In this document: in pieces, positions 1 through 10,299 of the stretch
Position numbering within the stretch: the first letter of the stretch is position 1
Layout of the letters: every line of letters begins with the position of its first letter
From: Bacillota bacterium
GTDB taxonomy: Bacteria; Bacillota; Bacilli; Paenibacillales; NBRC-103111
DNA length: 64,000 bases
Assembly (NCBI GenBank): GCA_023388055.1
Contig: JAEWGW010000034.1
Span: forward strand, 62,001 to 126,000
Direction of reading: 5' to 3'
Program-made: the position numbers and the translations under genes
Notes under the pieces: model-generated
What the model saw: only the letters and a program-made list of their open reading frames with translations
Told to the model about the DNA's origin: nothing
The model's database searches: none

Positions 1-897
1 AGGGTCCTTCAAGATCTCCTCCGTCGAAAAGGTCTTCCCCCACAAGACATCGAAATACAACTCGTCGAACCCTTCCGACCACTTGGTGTAAGGATCGGTA
101 CCTCCAACCCTCCGGAAGGATAAACTGGAATAGGATCTTCCTCCCGTACCTGTTCGACGCATAAAGGGATTATCCATGGATACCAGTATGGTGCTGTTGA
201 TCTTCCCCTTCAGATACTTCCTCTCCGGGGGCTCCATAACAAACCTTCGTATGCCCGCCGACACCATCAACAGATGCCGCTCCAGCTCCCCCGCTCGGTA
301 TTCCAGATGAACTCGAACCACATATGAGAATCGGTTATCGATAAGTTGAGACATACACTCGGCCGATTTGTTGCCGGACACCAGAGAGAACTCCAAGGAT
401 ACAGGCTCCTCCCTGTCCGGTAGCTGCAACCTTTTCGTTTCCTTGCAAAATTGGTGAGCCACCAACGCAGGTAAAACGCTATATGCAAGACCCCGATCTT
501 GCAGCAGGGCAGCCTTCACAGACTCCTCCTGCCACCCCACCTTACCTTCATCAACCTCAGCAGGCATAGTAACACCTATCTTATCAGCAACCTGCATCAT
601 CCATCCCTTGGCAAGCAAGAGGATCATCTCGATGGAGAGGGGCTCAATGGCGATCAACCAGGGTTTCTGATTCTCTTCTTGATGTACCTTATTGTTTACC
701 CAAATTATCTGTGGAAAAATACTCTGCAGCTTCTTACCTAGAGGAGTTGTCTTGAAATCCAGCTTCCACCCGTTTCCAAATTGGTTCATAAATCCTTTCC
801 ATTCCTTAGGAAGATAGAGCTTATAGATCAACTGATTATCCCACAGAGAAGTTTCACATTCGAAGGCATATAGCTGCAGCTTATAGTTCTTACTCAT
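1..897 (-). CDS. pPIWI-RE protein, N-terminal part (cut by window edge)
   Basis: An open frame starts with ATG at 897 and runs without a stop off the left edge, giving about 299 residues (start MSKNYKLQLYAFECETS). The start overlaps the end of the helicase gene by 8 nt (ATGAGTAA), which implies translational coupling. I assign it to the pPIWI-RE family mainly from position: the two genes upstream are the nuclease and DinG-type helicase that define the conserved three-gene pPIWI-RE island described by Burroughs, Iyer and Aravind. In that family the N-terminal region (X domain, DUF3962) precedes MID and PIWI/RNase H domains; those would lie outside the window, so the R and E signature residues cannot be checked. 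Proposed role: nucleic-acid-guided or R-loop-sensing effector against invading DNA. The protein family is a strong contextual call; the function is inference. Confidence 0.75.
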   Translation of the reverse strand, partial: MSKNYKLQLYAFECETSLWDNQLIYKLYLPKEWKGFMNQFGNGWKLDFKTTPLGKKLQSIFPQIIWVNNKVHQEENQKPWLIAIEPLSIEMILLLAKGWMMQVADKIGVTMPAEVDEGKVGWQEESVKAALLQDRGLAYSVLPALVAHQFCKETKRLQLPDREEPVSLEFSLVSGNKSAECMSQLIDNRFSYVVRVHLEYRAGELERHLLMVSAGIRRFVMEPPERKYLKGKINSTILVSMDNPFMRRTGTGGRSYSSLSFRRVGGTDPYTKWSEGFDELYFDVLWGKTFSTEEILKDP

Positions 898-3800
898 CCT
901 CATCCACCCTCTCTACCACAGTTCGTATACTATCTAAAAAAGGTCCATACAAGCTCCGGAATGCCGGTGTATGTTCGTTCTCCAACATGATTTTGTACCA
1001 GTAGTCCAGCATAGACTCCCCGTAATCCGTACCTGAAGGCTGCGCGGCAAATTTTCCATCACAATAGAAGACCCTTGCCGATGTGCCCTTCCTCAGAAGC
1101 CTGCCTATGGTTTGCCAGATAGGGATGAAGGTGAACCAGGCAATGGTTTTTCTTTCGGGAGGCTTCAGAACGGACCAATAGTCCGGTTTATGATACAAGC
1201 GATGCAGTTTGCCATTGCTTTCCCTTCTCAGGAAGGTAAGAGCTTCCCTATAGGTCATTCCTCTTTCTGCAGCCTTCCGGGTCAGCTCCGGCAGATCGGC
1301 ATGCAGCACCTGTACCAAATACTTCATGTCGTGCGGGATGGGATAAGGCCGAACCAGGAACAGGACGGAACCGAACAGAGACCCCTTTGACTCGTCCAAA
1401 ATATTATAGCCCCGGCTGATGGCTAGCAGGGGAGCAATAAGCACGTCTGCCTTCTCCTTCGCGAATCGCTCCAGCTCTGCCCTGGAATATTCCGCTTCCC
1501 GATAAGGATCCGGATCCCGGTCCAGCTGTCGGTATCGGTTGTTCCACTTGGCATAGGCCGCAAACTCCGCCCCAACCTCATTTACATCCTCATAGGAATT
1601 GACTATGAGTAGAACCTTCCGGCCGGTTCCCCGCGCTTTCCATTCGAGTAGCTCTTGTTCAATCTTCGGTAAAAGTTTGGAGGTCAGGATCCGTAGATTC
1701 CGCCCCCTGCTTTCCTCTGACTCACCGGATACATAGATCGGTTTGGCGGCTCCTTTTTCATAGATAGGGTAGAACTCTTGGTGGATGGCGGGAATTGGGA
1801 GATTCGAATCCAACAACCATTCGGGCTCGGACGAGATGTTATAATGGGCAGATCCCGGTGCCAGGCTTGTCCCTGACAGCAGAACGACAGCGGGTCCCTC
1901 ATAACCGTCAATCCCTTCGAATGCACGATGCCAATCCTCGAGGAGAAGCCGGCCAACCGAAGAATATTGAACGGCCTTGAAGGTGCCTGTCGTATGGCCT
2001 GGCTTCACATCATAGAGGTACCCGGTCATTCGACCGGTCATAGCGTCCTTCATAATTGGGGTAAACTCACTCAGGATAGAGTACAGCCCTTCAAATTCAG
2101 ACAGCTTGCCCAGTTTGGCTTGCGCCAGGGGATACAAGTCCATGAAACGTTTCATTTCATGATCGATCAGGGAAAGAGTGAGATAGAACTCCAGGGACTC
2201 TATCGGGAACTTAATATTGCCATGGGGAGTATCTGTCCCGCCTAGTTGGGTGATGATGTCCGCTAGAGCCTGATCCCTGTCCTTCGAGGTGACGGCCTCC
2301 AGAAGCCGATTCACACTAGGGTACAACTCGTGCTCCAAGGGATGGTCGGTGAAGTCAAGCAGCATGTTCTCGATACGGGACCGTTCGTCTTCCCCCTGTG
2401 TGAAGGCTCCGCTAATCCGGTAGGCTTCCGTTGAGAGCCGAATCAGCTTCCGATACAGGAAACGAGCATATTCCGGGGAACGATTCAACGTTCGGTAAAT
2501 TCCCCGCCGTATACAGCTCTCCAGCCGGTTCAGCACATCCATCCACTCTTGGATCACGGCATCATCCGCATATTTGCCATATTGACCGATTGTTCTTCCA
2601 AGGGATTCGAGCAGTGCCTTCTCAAAAAGATGCTGCGAATGACCGAACAACGGGATTTCGGAGAGAAAGCAATCGTCGAACTGCCTCTGAACCGCATCCG
2701 CTTCATCTATGAAAATGACATCCAACAAATCATACATAGCTTCATAAATCGTTCGATCATACGGATCTAGCATGGAGGGCAGCTTCGTTTTGAGGATACT
2801 GGCCGATGTGGTGACCCAGACTTCCGCGCTTATTAACTGAGCATAGTCCTTATAAATCCCGCATTCACCCGCGTAAGGGCACAGGCACTTGGTATCATCC
2901 TGCTTAAGTTGCCGGCACGGATAATCCGGTTTGTCGTCATGGTCGTTGGCCAGAGCTTGGATAATGCAGAAATCCGACAGATGTCTTAGCTCTAACTGAT
3001 CATCTGCTCCCCAATCCGTCACATCCCGAATCTTATCCCGACGAGCTGTCAAGAAATCTTCCTGGTGTTTCAGGCGGCTGGATTTGCCAATAACGGGTAC
3101 CGCATGAATCCCTATCCGGCGCAGCTCCTTCACACGATTCAACACTTGGGGGACACTACTCTCAATAAATCCGACCCGGGCTCCCGCTTGAACCAGTTGG
3201 TTGGTCTCCAGAACCATTAAGGTGGATTTACCGGTTCCCAGGCCTCCAACAATATGCTGCAGACCTTTGTAGTCCATGGTCTTGCGGGTGGGATCTGAGA
3301 GGTGCTGAAGTCGGATGCTGAAGCTACCCCGTTCCACCCATTCCGCGGAAGTTGAGGCTTCCCGGAAACTCTCGGCTTGATACAAGCTGTTCTCCCCTAT
3401 TTGGAGAATAAAACTTCCCTTGGAGCGGTACCGAGGGAACATCGTTATATGGGGGAGATTGGAAGGGATCCTCCCCTCGTACCTTACAGGATCCTGCTCA
3501 TGGGTATACTTGTAATATTGAAATTCCCCCTGGCTAGCAAAAGGAAGGTCGCGGCTCTCCTGATAAACGGGACGGTTGAGCAAGCTCTCATACCATCGCC
3601 TCCGGTCCGAATACAGAATTGGAGTGCGGAGGGACCAACGACCATCCTGAAGCTGCTCGAATAATCGATATTCGAACGCTATATCTGCATACCAGGCAAA
3701 CCGCTGCTCCCAGAATGCCCTGGAACGAAGGGAGGAGTATAACACCCTCAGCCGCTGGGCAATCTCATTCCTGGCGTGAACGGAAAGAACCGGTGAATCA

Positions 3801-3973
3801 TACCCGGCCAAGATCGTCCACCCTTCCCGGATGTCCATGGCCGGATCGACCATCAAGCACCCCACTGCGAACAACTCGACAGAGTACATCGTCTCTATAT
3901 CCCTACGGGGTAGGCCGGATGGCCGCAGATGATGATGGAATGCTTCGAATTCCTTCCAGAACGCAGGTCTCAT
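890..3973 (-). CDS. DinG/XPD-type Fe-S superfamily 2 helicase of the pPIWI-RE island
   Basis: This 1027-residue protein has a Walker A motif GGLGTGKS at about 243-250, an Asp-box IDEAD at 422-426, and a motif VI QTIGRLLRKG near 954. Between Walker A and the Asp box sit four cysteines (about 353, 363, 365 and 371), the spacing expected for the 4Fe-4S cluster of DinG/XPD helicases. The first ~240 residues precede the helicase core and correspond to the extra N-terminal region seen in island-associated helicases. It starts in an ATGA overlap with the upstream nuclease gene and its stop overlaps the pPIWI-RE start, so the three genes are one translationally coupled operon. Likely role: 5'-3' unwinding of DNA or R-loops for the Argonaute-like effector. 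Helicase class is well supported; the role in defence is inferred from family context. Confidence 0.88.
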   Translation of the reverse strand: MRPAFWKEFEAFHHHLRPSGLPRRDIETMYSVELFAVGCLMVDPAMDIREGWTILAGYDSPVLSVHARNEIAQRLRVLYSSLRSRAFWEQRFAWYADIAFEYRLFEQLQDGRWSLRTPILYSDRRRWYESLLNRPVYQESRDLPFASQGEFQYYKYTHEQDPVRYEGRIPSNLPHITMFPRYRSKGSFILQIGENSLYQAESFREASTSAEWVERGSFSIRLQHLSDPTRKTMDYKGLQHIVGGLGTGKSTLMVLETNQLVQAGARVGFIESSVPQVLNRVKELRRIGIHAVPVIGKSSRLKHQEDFLTARRDKIRDVTDWGADDQLELRHLSDFCIIQALANDHDDKPDYPCRQLKQDDTKCLCPYAGECGIYKDYAQLISAEVWVTTSASILKTKLPSMLDPYDRTIYEAMYDLLDVIFIDEADAVQRQFDDCFLSEIPLFGHSQHLFEKALLESLGRTIGQYGKYADDAVIQEWMDVLNRLESCIRRGIYRTLNRSPEYARFLYRKLIRLSTEAYRISGAFTQGEDERSRIENMLLDFTDHPLEHELYPSVNRLLEAVTSKDRDQALADIITQLGGTDTPHGNIKFPIESLEFYLTLSLIDHEMKRFMDLYPLAQAKLGKLSEFEGLYSILSEFTPIMKDAMTGRMTGYLYDVKPGHTTGTFKAVQYSSVGRLLLEDWHRAFEGIDGYEGPAVVLLSGTSLAPGSAHYNISSEPEWLLDSNLPIPAIHQEFYPIYEKGAAKPIYVSGESEESRGRNLRILTSKLLPKIEQELLEWKARGTGRKVLLIVNSYEDVNEVGAEFAAYAKWNNRYRQLDRDPDPYREAEYSRAELERFAKEKADVLIAPLLAISRGYNILDESKGSLFGSVLFLVRPYPIPHDMKYLVQVLHADLPELTRKAAERGMTYREALTFLRRESNGKLHRLYHKPDYWSVLKPPERKTIAWFTFIPIWQTIGRLLRKGTSARVFYCDGKFAAQPSGTDYGESMLDYWYKIMLENEHTPAFRSLYGPFLDSIRTVVERVDEDE

Positions 3974-5052
3974 TCGTCAGTTCCTCCTTCCAGGATAGCC
4001 TGTATCTCTTTCTCGTTAATCACGCGGAGATGTCTAGCATGAGGCAATAAGGCGTTGGTGACAAGTCCAGCAAACCCGGGGTATATCTTATTCCGATACT
4101 GGGGGATAACCACATAGACATGGTCCTCTCTATATTTCTCCAGTTCAAAGACTTGCATTCGGTTGAAGTAGTTGGCCAGAGTCAGAGGATGAGAGAAATC
4201 CTTCATATCAAGATGAAGGGTATGGCTGCTTAGATGGATGGCAAGATCATAGCGATCAACCTTGGGAAACAAAGTAACCTTGTAGCCTTTGTCGGTAAGG
4301 TCCTCCTCTATCGCAAGCTCAGCTAGCCCCGGCAGCATCGTATACCGATAAACCCCTGGCTTCAGCCGCAAACTATTCACCATGGGCTCCCATTTCTCCA
4401 GTTCCTTGCGACTGATCAACTTACCACAAAGATCATCAGCCCCGCACCTCCACCCATCCTGGCGATACTCCAGCGTCCACCCGCAGCGAGGGCAGATCCG
4501 GTACCGGTCCAAGTCCTCCGTAATCTCCTCGTAACAGACCCCAAATAGCTTCGACAATTCCACATCCTGCAGCTCGGTACAGAAGGACATCAGTTTCAAC
4601 GCCGACACCACCGGGTTACGAATGAGGAAAGTCCTTACTCTCCGATACTTCTCCTCCAACGGCGGCTCCGCGCCGCGGCAGTACTGCACAATCGCCCACA
4701 CCTGCTTGGCCTGGGCTTCCTCAGCAGACTCGTGGATAGCTAAGAACTCTAAAGCATGATGGGACAATCCCAGATTCGGCGCCAAGACCGGTGCTTCGGG
4801 CGGGTAGACTCCATCGAATGGAAGTCCCCATTGGCTTATCGGCAGCTGGAGTAAAGCAATTAAGCCCGGCAGATCGACACGCGCCTTCTGCCCCTCATGA
4901 AGCAACAGCTTGACTAACTGCTTATGGCCCTTCCGCAGGATAGCCGGCACTTCACTCGGGTTCTCCCCCCACTGCCTCAGGCCCTCTATCAGGTTTAGCA
5001 GGCAGTCTCTTAACTCTTCTCTCATGGCGCACCACCGCTTCGTTGTAGTCAT
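3970..5052 (-). CDS. pPIWI-RE island restriction-endonuclease-fold protein
   Basis: A 360-residue protein with a four-cysteine zinc ribbon (C187, C190, C203, C209) followed by a PD-(D/E)xK-like core: E246/E249 on a helix, D269 in a RYDLAI strand, and D282-x-K284 in LDMKD. It is the first gene of the three-gene pPIWI-RE operon, ending in an ATGA overlap with the helicase. In this family the nuclease is thought to cut target DNA together with the helicase and Argonaute-like protein. The ATG at 5052 has GGAG four bases upstream, but a TATAAT sits so close that the mRNA may be nearly leaderless. An internal ATG at 5025 (MREELRD) is the alternative start. Family call is good; the catalytic residue assignment is by eye. 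Confidence 0.82.
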   Translation of the reverse strand: MTTTKRWCAMREELRDCLLNLIEGLRQWGENPSEVPAILRKGHKQLVKLLLHEGQKARVDLPGLIALLQLPISQWGLPFDGVYPPEAPVLAPNLGLSHHALEFLAIHESAEEAQAKQVWAIVQYCRGAEPPLEEKYRRVRTFLIRNPVVSALKLMSFCTELQDVELSKLFGVCYEEITEDLDRYRICPRCGWTLEYRQDGWRCGADDLCGKLISRKELEKWEPMVNSLRLKPGVYRYTMLPGLAELAIEEDLTDKGYKVTLFPKVDRYDLAIHLSSHTLHLDMKDFSHPLTLANYFNRMQVFELEKYREDHVYVVIPQYRNKIYPGFAGLVTNALLPHARHLRVINEKEIQAILEGGTDE

Positions 5053-5107
5053 ATGTCTCCATTATAGCAAGTTATTGTTACCACAGGTTGTCACGGAATA
5101 TATGTTC
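5053..5107 (-). promoter_or_regulatory. Promoter of the pPIWI-RE operon with LexA-like element
   Basis: On the minus strand the order is GAACATATATTC (5107-5096), 2 nt, TGACA (5093-5089), 22 nt, then TGCTATAAT with the -10 hexamer at 5066-5061. The extended -10 is good but no -35 hexamer lies at 17 nt. The first box, read as CGAACATATATTCC, matches the Bacillus LexA consensus (CGAACRNRYGTTYC) at 13 of 14 positions. The same layout occurs at 25888-25934 and 27308-27354. Confidence 0.6.
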
Positions 5108-5112
5108 GGGTA

Positions 5113-5138
5113 AGAAAAAACCTACGCCGCGGCGTAGG
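5113..5138 (-). terminator. Rho-independent terminator of the type III R-M operon
   Basis: A perfect palindrome CCTACGCC/GGCGTAGG at 5121-5138 is followed on the minus strand by TTTTTTCT. It lies about 200 bp after the res stop codon and just before the pPIWI-RE promoter, so it insulates the two operons. Confidence 0.85.
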
Positions 5139-5334
5139 TTGGGGGGATAGTAGTTGTGTCGGAAATGAATTAACGTAATTTGATAAACCCACGTTACACA
5201 AAGTATATTGCAAGATTTGTCTGTATTTTTTGTTCCTATACTGCTTTGCATTTCACGACGTCGATCCCATGTTTTCTGGACTCAAAACAATAACCTTGAA
5301 ATAATTAGAGTCAGGTGGCTACGTTTTTTTAGAA

Positions 5335-8300
5335 TTAGAGTGTTTCCATCACATTCAGTAGGCTTTGGTAATTATCCACATCGTGGTATTTCACACCATT
5401 TGTTGAAATCTCGTTGAATAACTTCTTTGCACAAGAAATTTTCGCCTGCTCAATAGGACGGAGCTCGAGGCTATCCATCGTGCCTTTGGTTTCAGCAATA
5501 AAGAATATATGTTTTACAGCATCTTTCTTGAATGAAATCGCCCAGTCCGGTGAATAGTTGCCAACGGGGGTAGGGATATAAAAACCTCGTGGTCCTTTTG
5601 GCAGTTTCGCGTAGACAATCACTTCGTCGGCAGCATCCAAATCCTCTGCAAATCTCCGCTCGATGCTATCAGTTGCCGTTCCATCTGTAAAGATGTACTC
5701 TTGGATAGCGTGTTTAGCCTTGAACGCCTTCGCATATTCATCAGAAGCACGGCTCATGTTAAAAATTTTCTGCGAATACGGTTCTTCTGCGCTTGGTGAG
5801 TAGGTGATATGCTCCACAACGACTGAAGCTTTTTGACGGTTGATGATTCCTGATACTTTAGCAATAAATTCTTCCGGGTTTTCTCGGAACAGCCACAATT
5901 TCTCGCGTGAAATACCACTCAAAACTTTCGTTGCCGTTCGCCGCGTGAGAGTTGCGCCATCGGCAATTTTACCTATAAGGTCATACTCGGCAAAACTCCC
6001 TTGCGTACGATCAAGCTTTTTAGTTTCTGTACGCTCAACTTTAAAATCCGTTCCTGTCTGTTCGCCTTTTGTTAAGGTGTACGTCAATCGAGCTACCCAC
6101 AGTTCGTTATTTATGACGGCAATAGATTTTTGAATAAGTTCTTCGCTGTTAAATTCCACAGAGTATGCATACTTTTTGTTGATTCGTTCCCACAGCTCTT
6201 TGAAGTCCTTCCAGTTTTCATTCAGCGGGTTATCTTTGATCTTTGTATCGTGACCATTTCCCGCCATTTCCTTCAGAATGCTTGGGTCGAAGATAGCCTG
6301 GACAAGTTTATGGATGTCTTCTGCAAGTGGAGCCAGTTCTGGTTTCATCGTTGCAAAATTGCCTACTTCCGCGGCAGCACGGTAAATATTCGTAACCCCA
6401 CCGTTATCGTCAATATAATCGTTACGGACAAGATAGTTGTATATCGCAGTTGCTTCCGTAGCCGTGATTGAGTGTGTATCTTCTCCAATGATCACATTCC
6501 TGCCGGTGAAATATTCCACACTCGCCTTCGTTGGACGCTCATACAAGTCAGATTTAATCTCTCTTTGTAAATCTGTAACAAATCTCGCATAACTTTCGCT
6601 TGCAACAACTGTCAGTACATTCACGCCATGAACAAGGGATTCTCCGCAAAAATCAAGATCTTGACGCTCACCTGAACTATTAACGCAAAGGCGTAAACCA
6701 CGCCCGACTTCTTGCCGCTTCGCCGTTGAATTTTCTGAATGCTTCAAAGTACAAATCTGGAATACATTCGGGTTATCCCAACCCTCTCGAAGAGCAGAGT
6801 GTGAAAATATGAATCTTGTTGGCTCTTCGAAGGAAAGCAAGCGTTCCTTATTTTTGAGGATAAGGTCATAAGCAGAAATATCCTCCGAAAACTCGCTTCC
6901 ACGCTTAACTGCACTGTCCACGGCTCTACCTTTCTTATCTATCGAAAAATAGCCCCGATGAGTATCGGTAGTTTCAATTACGCGTAAATAAGCTTGATAT
7001 GCTGTTGGAAATAGTGTCAAACGTTCGTTTAGCGCGGCGATATATTCCTCTTCAAAAATACGCCCATATTCACCAAGGATTTCCTCGCCATCATCACCAT
7101 ACTGACGATACTTTGCTACCTCATCGATGAAGAAGAGGGAGAGGCACTTGATTCCTTGTTCAAACAACTTTTCCTCTTTATCAAAATGTGAAGCTATTGT
7201 TTCACGAATTTGTATACGGCGGATATCATCCTCATTAACGTTGCCGCTTGCCTCGCCCGTCAACAAACTATCACCATTAGAGAATGTGACCATAGCGCGA
7301 ATCGGATCAACTTGCGCAACAGAAATACCTTTGTACTCCTCCAACCCGTTTGAAGCAGTATATAGACTGTCGCCTACACCGAGGAGTTGTGTCTCGCGTT
7401 TAATACCGCTACCGCGTTTCACCTCAACCTCTAACCTAGCACGCGGCGGCTTCTTGCGGTCGATAACGATTGCTGCAAGATATATATATTTATTCGTGCC
7501 GCTTAAATTCTTAAGCTCAAACCCCTTTACCTCTATTTTCTTAACAAGCTTCTTCTTAAAAGCATCAAGTGCATCCAGCACGTAAACGAGATTGTGAGAA
7601 GTTTTATGCGTAGCCGAGTAGTTCAGTGAGAACAGAGGATTGAAATTCTTCTTCAATGCATTCTGTGTAGCTACACCGCCCATTTTTTGCGGTTCGTCTA
7701 ATATAATAATTGGACGATTCGCCTTGATAACATCAATCGGGCGTCGAGAAGCAAACTCATCACGCTTGGTATAAATAATACGAGCAGCTTCGTTGCCACT
7801 TCTGCCTTCAATATTCTTCTCCTCATTCATCGTGGTGTTAAATGCCTGTGTATTGATTATCATCACGTTAACTCCGGAGTTTTGCGAGAACTCATCTAAC
7901 TGGTGAAGGTTCGAGGAATTATACACGAAGAAGCGTGCTTTAAGTCCGTATAATTCCATAAAGTGTTCCTGCGTTATTTCAAACGACTTTTTTACACCCT
8001 CACGGATCGCAATGCTCGGAACAACAACAATAAACTTGCTCCACCCATACAACTTATGGAGTTCAAACAATGTCTTGATATACACATAGGTTTTACCCGT
8101 ACCTGTTTCCATTTCCACATCAAGTGAAACGAGACCAAGACCGGCTGCAAGCTCCGTCGAATACTTGATATTATTTACTGTCTGTACATCACGAATATTT
8201 TTTAAAATCTGCTCCCTTGTTAATTCTACATCTGCGTTACGGTAGCCTGTTTCGAACTCCGCATCCTGCTCCTCAAAGGTCGGTTGTGCATTTCTTTTTC

Positions 8301-8412
8301 CGACATCCCTGCGGTATTTGGATAAGCCTTGTTTCTGCTGACCCCCAAACACCTTTACTATACTTTCAGTAGCTTCCGTTTGAAAAGGTTGTATTTTAAA
8401 CCTAAATTTCAT
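5335..8412 (-). CDS. res: Type III restriction enzyme, Res subunit
   Basis: A 1025-residue Res subunit. The Walker A motif METGTGKT is at 101-108, and the Asp box is DEPQ (239-242), the form typical of type III Res proteins. SF2 motif VI appears as RQEVGRGLRL in the second RecA domain. The C-terminal nuclease shows SPD (D956) and ETK (E974-x-K976), a PD-(D/E)xK core. It forms the ATP-dependent translocating and cutting half of the complex with the Mod protein next to it. The ATG follows directly on the TAG of mod with no gap, so translation is coupled. No frameshift or missing catalytic residue was seen; the gene looks intact. Confidence 0.93.
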   Translation of the reverse strand: MKFRFKIQPFQTEATESIVKVFGGQQKQGLSKYRRDVGKRNAQPTFEEQDAEFETGYRNADVELTREQILKNIRDVQTVNNIKYSTELAAGLGLVSLDVEMETGTGKTYVYIKTLFELHKLYGWSKFIVVVPSIAIREGVKKSFEITQEHFMELYGLKARFFVYNSSNLHQLDEFSQNSGVNVMIINTQAFNTTMNEEKNIEGRSGNEAARIIYTKRDEFASRRPIDVIKANRPIIILDEPQKMGGVATQNALKKNFNPLFSLNYSATHKTSHNLVYVLDALDAFKKKLVKKIEVKGFELKNLSGTNKYIYLAAIVIDRKKPPRARLEVEVKRGSGIKRETQLLGVGDSLYTASNGLEEYKGISVAQVDPIRAMVTFSNGDSLLTGEASGNVNEDDIRRIQIRETIASHFDKEEKLFEQGIKCLSLFFIDEVAKYRQYGDDGEEILGEYGRIFEEEYIAALNERLTLFPTAYQAYLRVIETTDTHRGYFSIDKKGRAVDSAVKRGSEFSEDISAYDLILKNKERLLSFEEPTRFIFSHSALREGWDNPNVFQICTLKHSENSTAKRQEVGRGLRLCVNSSGERQDLDFCGESLVHGVNVLTVVASESYARFVTDLQREIKSDLYERPTKASVEYFTGRNVIIGEDTHSITATEATAIYNYLVRNDYIDDNGGVTNIYRAAAEVGNFATMKPELAPLAEDIHKLVQAIFDPSILKEMAGNGHDTKIKDNPLNENWKDFKELWERINKKYAYSVEFNSEELIQKSIAVINNELWVARLTYTLTKGEQTGTDFKVERTETKKLDRTQGSFAEYDLIGKIADGATLTRRTATKVLSGISREKLWLFRENPEEFIAKVSGIINRQKASVVVEHITYSPSAEEPYSQKIFNMSRASDEYAKAFKAKHAIQEYIFTDGTATDSIERRFAEDLDAADEVIVYAKLPKGPRGFYIPTPVGNYSPDWAISFKKDAVKHIFFIAETKGTMDSLELRPIEQAKISCAKKLFNEISTNGVKYHDVDNYQSLLNVMETL

Positions 8413-10299
8413 CTACAGCACCCTCCTAATCGTATTGGGGCTGTAGGTATTGAACACTTGCTCAAAATTAACAAGAGCGCTATCGCTTAAGAAACTGCTG
8501 TCGCGGAATACGGCATAGTAAGGCTGTTTCTTTGCTATCTCCGCAATCAAGTCTGTATTAACCTCACCGAAACAGGCCATCAGATAGTTGTCGTTTACGT
8601 AGAAAATCTTACCATCCTGTTTAATTTTCGATGAAAGCGGAATACCGAGTTCAAGCATAACCTGGAACAGCAGATCATCTTCAGAGCGGTCGAGCTTGAT
8701 GTTATCCATAAATCCCTCAATGTCGAAGCTCATCTTAGCGTATTCTTCAGGGGTATAGTACACGTCTTTCATATTGCTGCTGTCGAGTTTAAGGACACGG
8801 AAACCGGTGTCCAAGATTTCAATACCCTCTTTGTTCTTATTCTCTTCTTTAACTTTGTTACCAGCACGGCGGATGCGTTCTTTGCCGATTTCACAGATGT
8901 TTTGATACCCGGCCTTGTATGCATCGCTCTTCTCGTCGCACACTTCGGGAAGCTGCACGCAGATAAAACGGCGGTTACCACCGTCATCGGCGTTAAGCTG
9001 CATAACCGCGTGGGCAGTTGTTGCACTACCGCTAAAAAAGTCAAGAATTATATCGTCTTGATTAGTCGCCAGTTTCACAATACGTTTTAACAAACGTGTC
9101 GGCTTTGGAGTGTCAAATGGTACACTTTCAAACAAATCCTTTATTTCTTTCTTACCTTCTTGATTGTGTCCGACTTCATTATATCCCCAAATTGTTTGAC
9201 ATGCCGTTCCTTGCTTAACTTCGGTCAAAAAGCGCTTCAATGCGGGTACATTATTACCATCCGATCCAAACCATACGCGATTATCTGCAATCATTTCATT
9301 CATTACTTTTTCGGTATATACCCAACACCTACCCGCTGTTAGATGATGCTCTTTCCCATTTGGTGCCCGAAGTACATAGAACTGGTTTGTTGTTCCATGT
9401 CCGCCTTGGGCTGTTGCATCAGTTGCTTTCCAAGGGCCCCTTGGGTCACCATCCAAATTTTTATACCTGGCGTTCATTTCTTCGGTGCGCTCTAACAAAT
9501 TGGGAAACCACAAATCTTTTCTTTTAGCATAAACAAGAATAAAATCATGGCTTTCAGAAAACCATTGTACGGCATTTTGGGGGCTGTATCTTTTTTCCCA
9601 AACAACTGTGTCAATAAAGTTTTCTTGCCCAAATACTTCATCACAAAGTTTACGTAGGTTGGTAACCTCAGCATCATCAATTGAAATGAAAATTACCCCA
9701 TCATCACGTAAAAGGTTAGCGGCAAGCCGCAATCGCGGATACATCATATTCAGCCAATCGGTATGAAATCGTCCGTTGCTGTCGAGATTTGGTGTGAGTC
9801 GGTTGCCCTGATCGTCATACTGCCCATCACGGCGCAAAAACTCGCCTGTTTCCTCAGCAAAGTCGTCCTCGTAAATGAAATCATTCCCGGTGTTATACGG
9901 TGGGTCTATATAAATCAACTTCACACGGTTGAGGTAGGTTTCGCGGAGCAGTTTCAGCACATCAAGATTATCGCCCTCAATGTAAAAGTTCTCTGTATTA
10001 TCAAAGTCAACGCTCTCCTCACGACACGGGCGCAAAGTCGCTGCAATAGGTGCATTCGCCAAAAGTACAGACTTCTTCTTATCTGGCCAGGTGAACTGAT
10101 AACGTTCCTCTTTCCCAAAAACAACACGCGTATTGATTTCCTGAGCAAGAACGTCCGCATCAATTGCACGTTCGATTATTGGATTGCCATCCTCGTCATA
10201 GCCGGTAATGGTTTCCGTAACTGCGTTCGGAAACAACGCCGCTAGTGTAGCAAAGTTACCATCTGCGAGGTTAGGGGTATGCATGTTCATTCTATCCAT
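8413..10299 (-). CDS. mod: Type III DNA adenine methyltransferase, Mod subunit
   Basis: A 628-residue N6-adenine methyltransferase. Motif IV DPPY is at 132-135 and the AdoMet motif I, FFSGSATT, comes later at about 421-428; this order marks the beta class used by type III systems. The stretch between, roughly 150-400, would hold the target recognition region, so the recognition site cannot be read from sequence. Mod alone methylates one strand of an asymmetric site; with Res it cleaves DNA having two inversely oriented unmodified sites. The start overlaps the DUF4391 stop by 8 nt (ATGGATAG) and the stop abuts the res ATG. Confidence 0.93.
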   Translation of the reverse strand: MDRMNMHTPNLADGNFATLAALFPNAVTETITGYDEDGNPIIERAIDADVLAQEINTRVVFGKEERYQFTWPDKKKSVLLANAPIAATLRPCREESVDFDNTENFYIEGDNLDVLKLLRETYLNRVKLIYIDPPYNTGNDFIYEDDFAEETGEFLRRDGQYDDQGNRLTPNLDSNGRFHTDWLNMMYPRLRLAANLLRDDGVIFISIDDAEVTNLRKLCDEVFGQENFIDTVVWEKRYSPQNAVQWFSESHDFILVYAKRKDLWFPNLLERTEEMNARYKNLDGDPRGPWKATDATAQGGHGTTNQFYVLRAPNGKEHHLTAGRCWVYTEKVMNEMIADNRVWFGSDGNNVPALKRFLTEVKQGTACQTIWGYNEVGHNQEGKKEIKDLFESVPFDTPKPTRLLKRIVKLATNQDDIILDFFSGSATTAHAVMQLNADDGGNRRFICVQLPEVCDEKSDAYKAGYQNICEIGKERIRRAGNKVKEENKNKEGIEILDTGFRVLKLDSSNMKDVYYTPEEYAKMSFDIEGFMDNIKLDRSEDDLLFQVMLELGIPLSSKIKQDGKIFYVNDNYLMACFGEVNTDLIAEIAKKQPYYAVFRDSSFLSDSALVNFEQVFNTYSPNTIRRVL

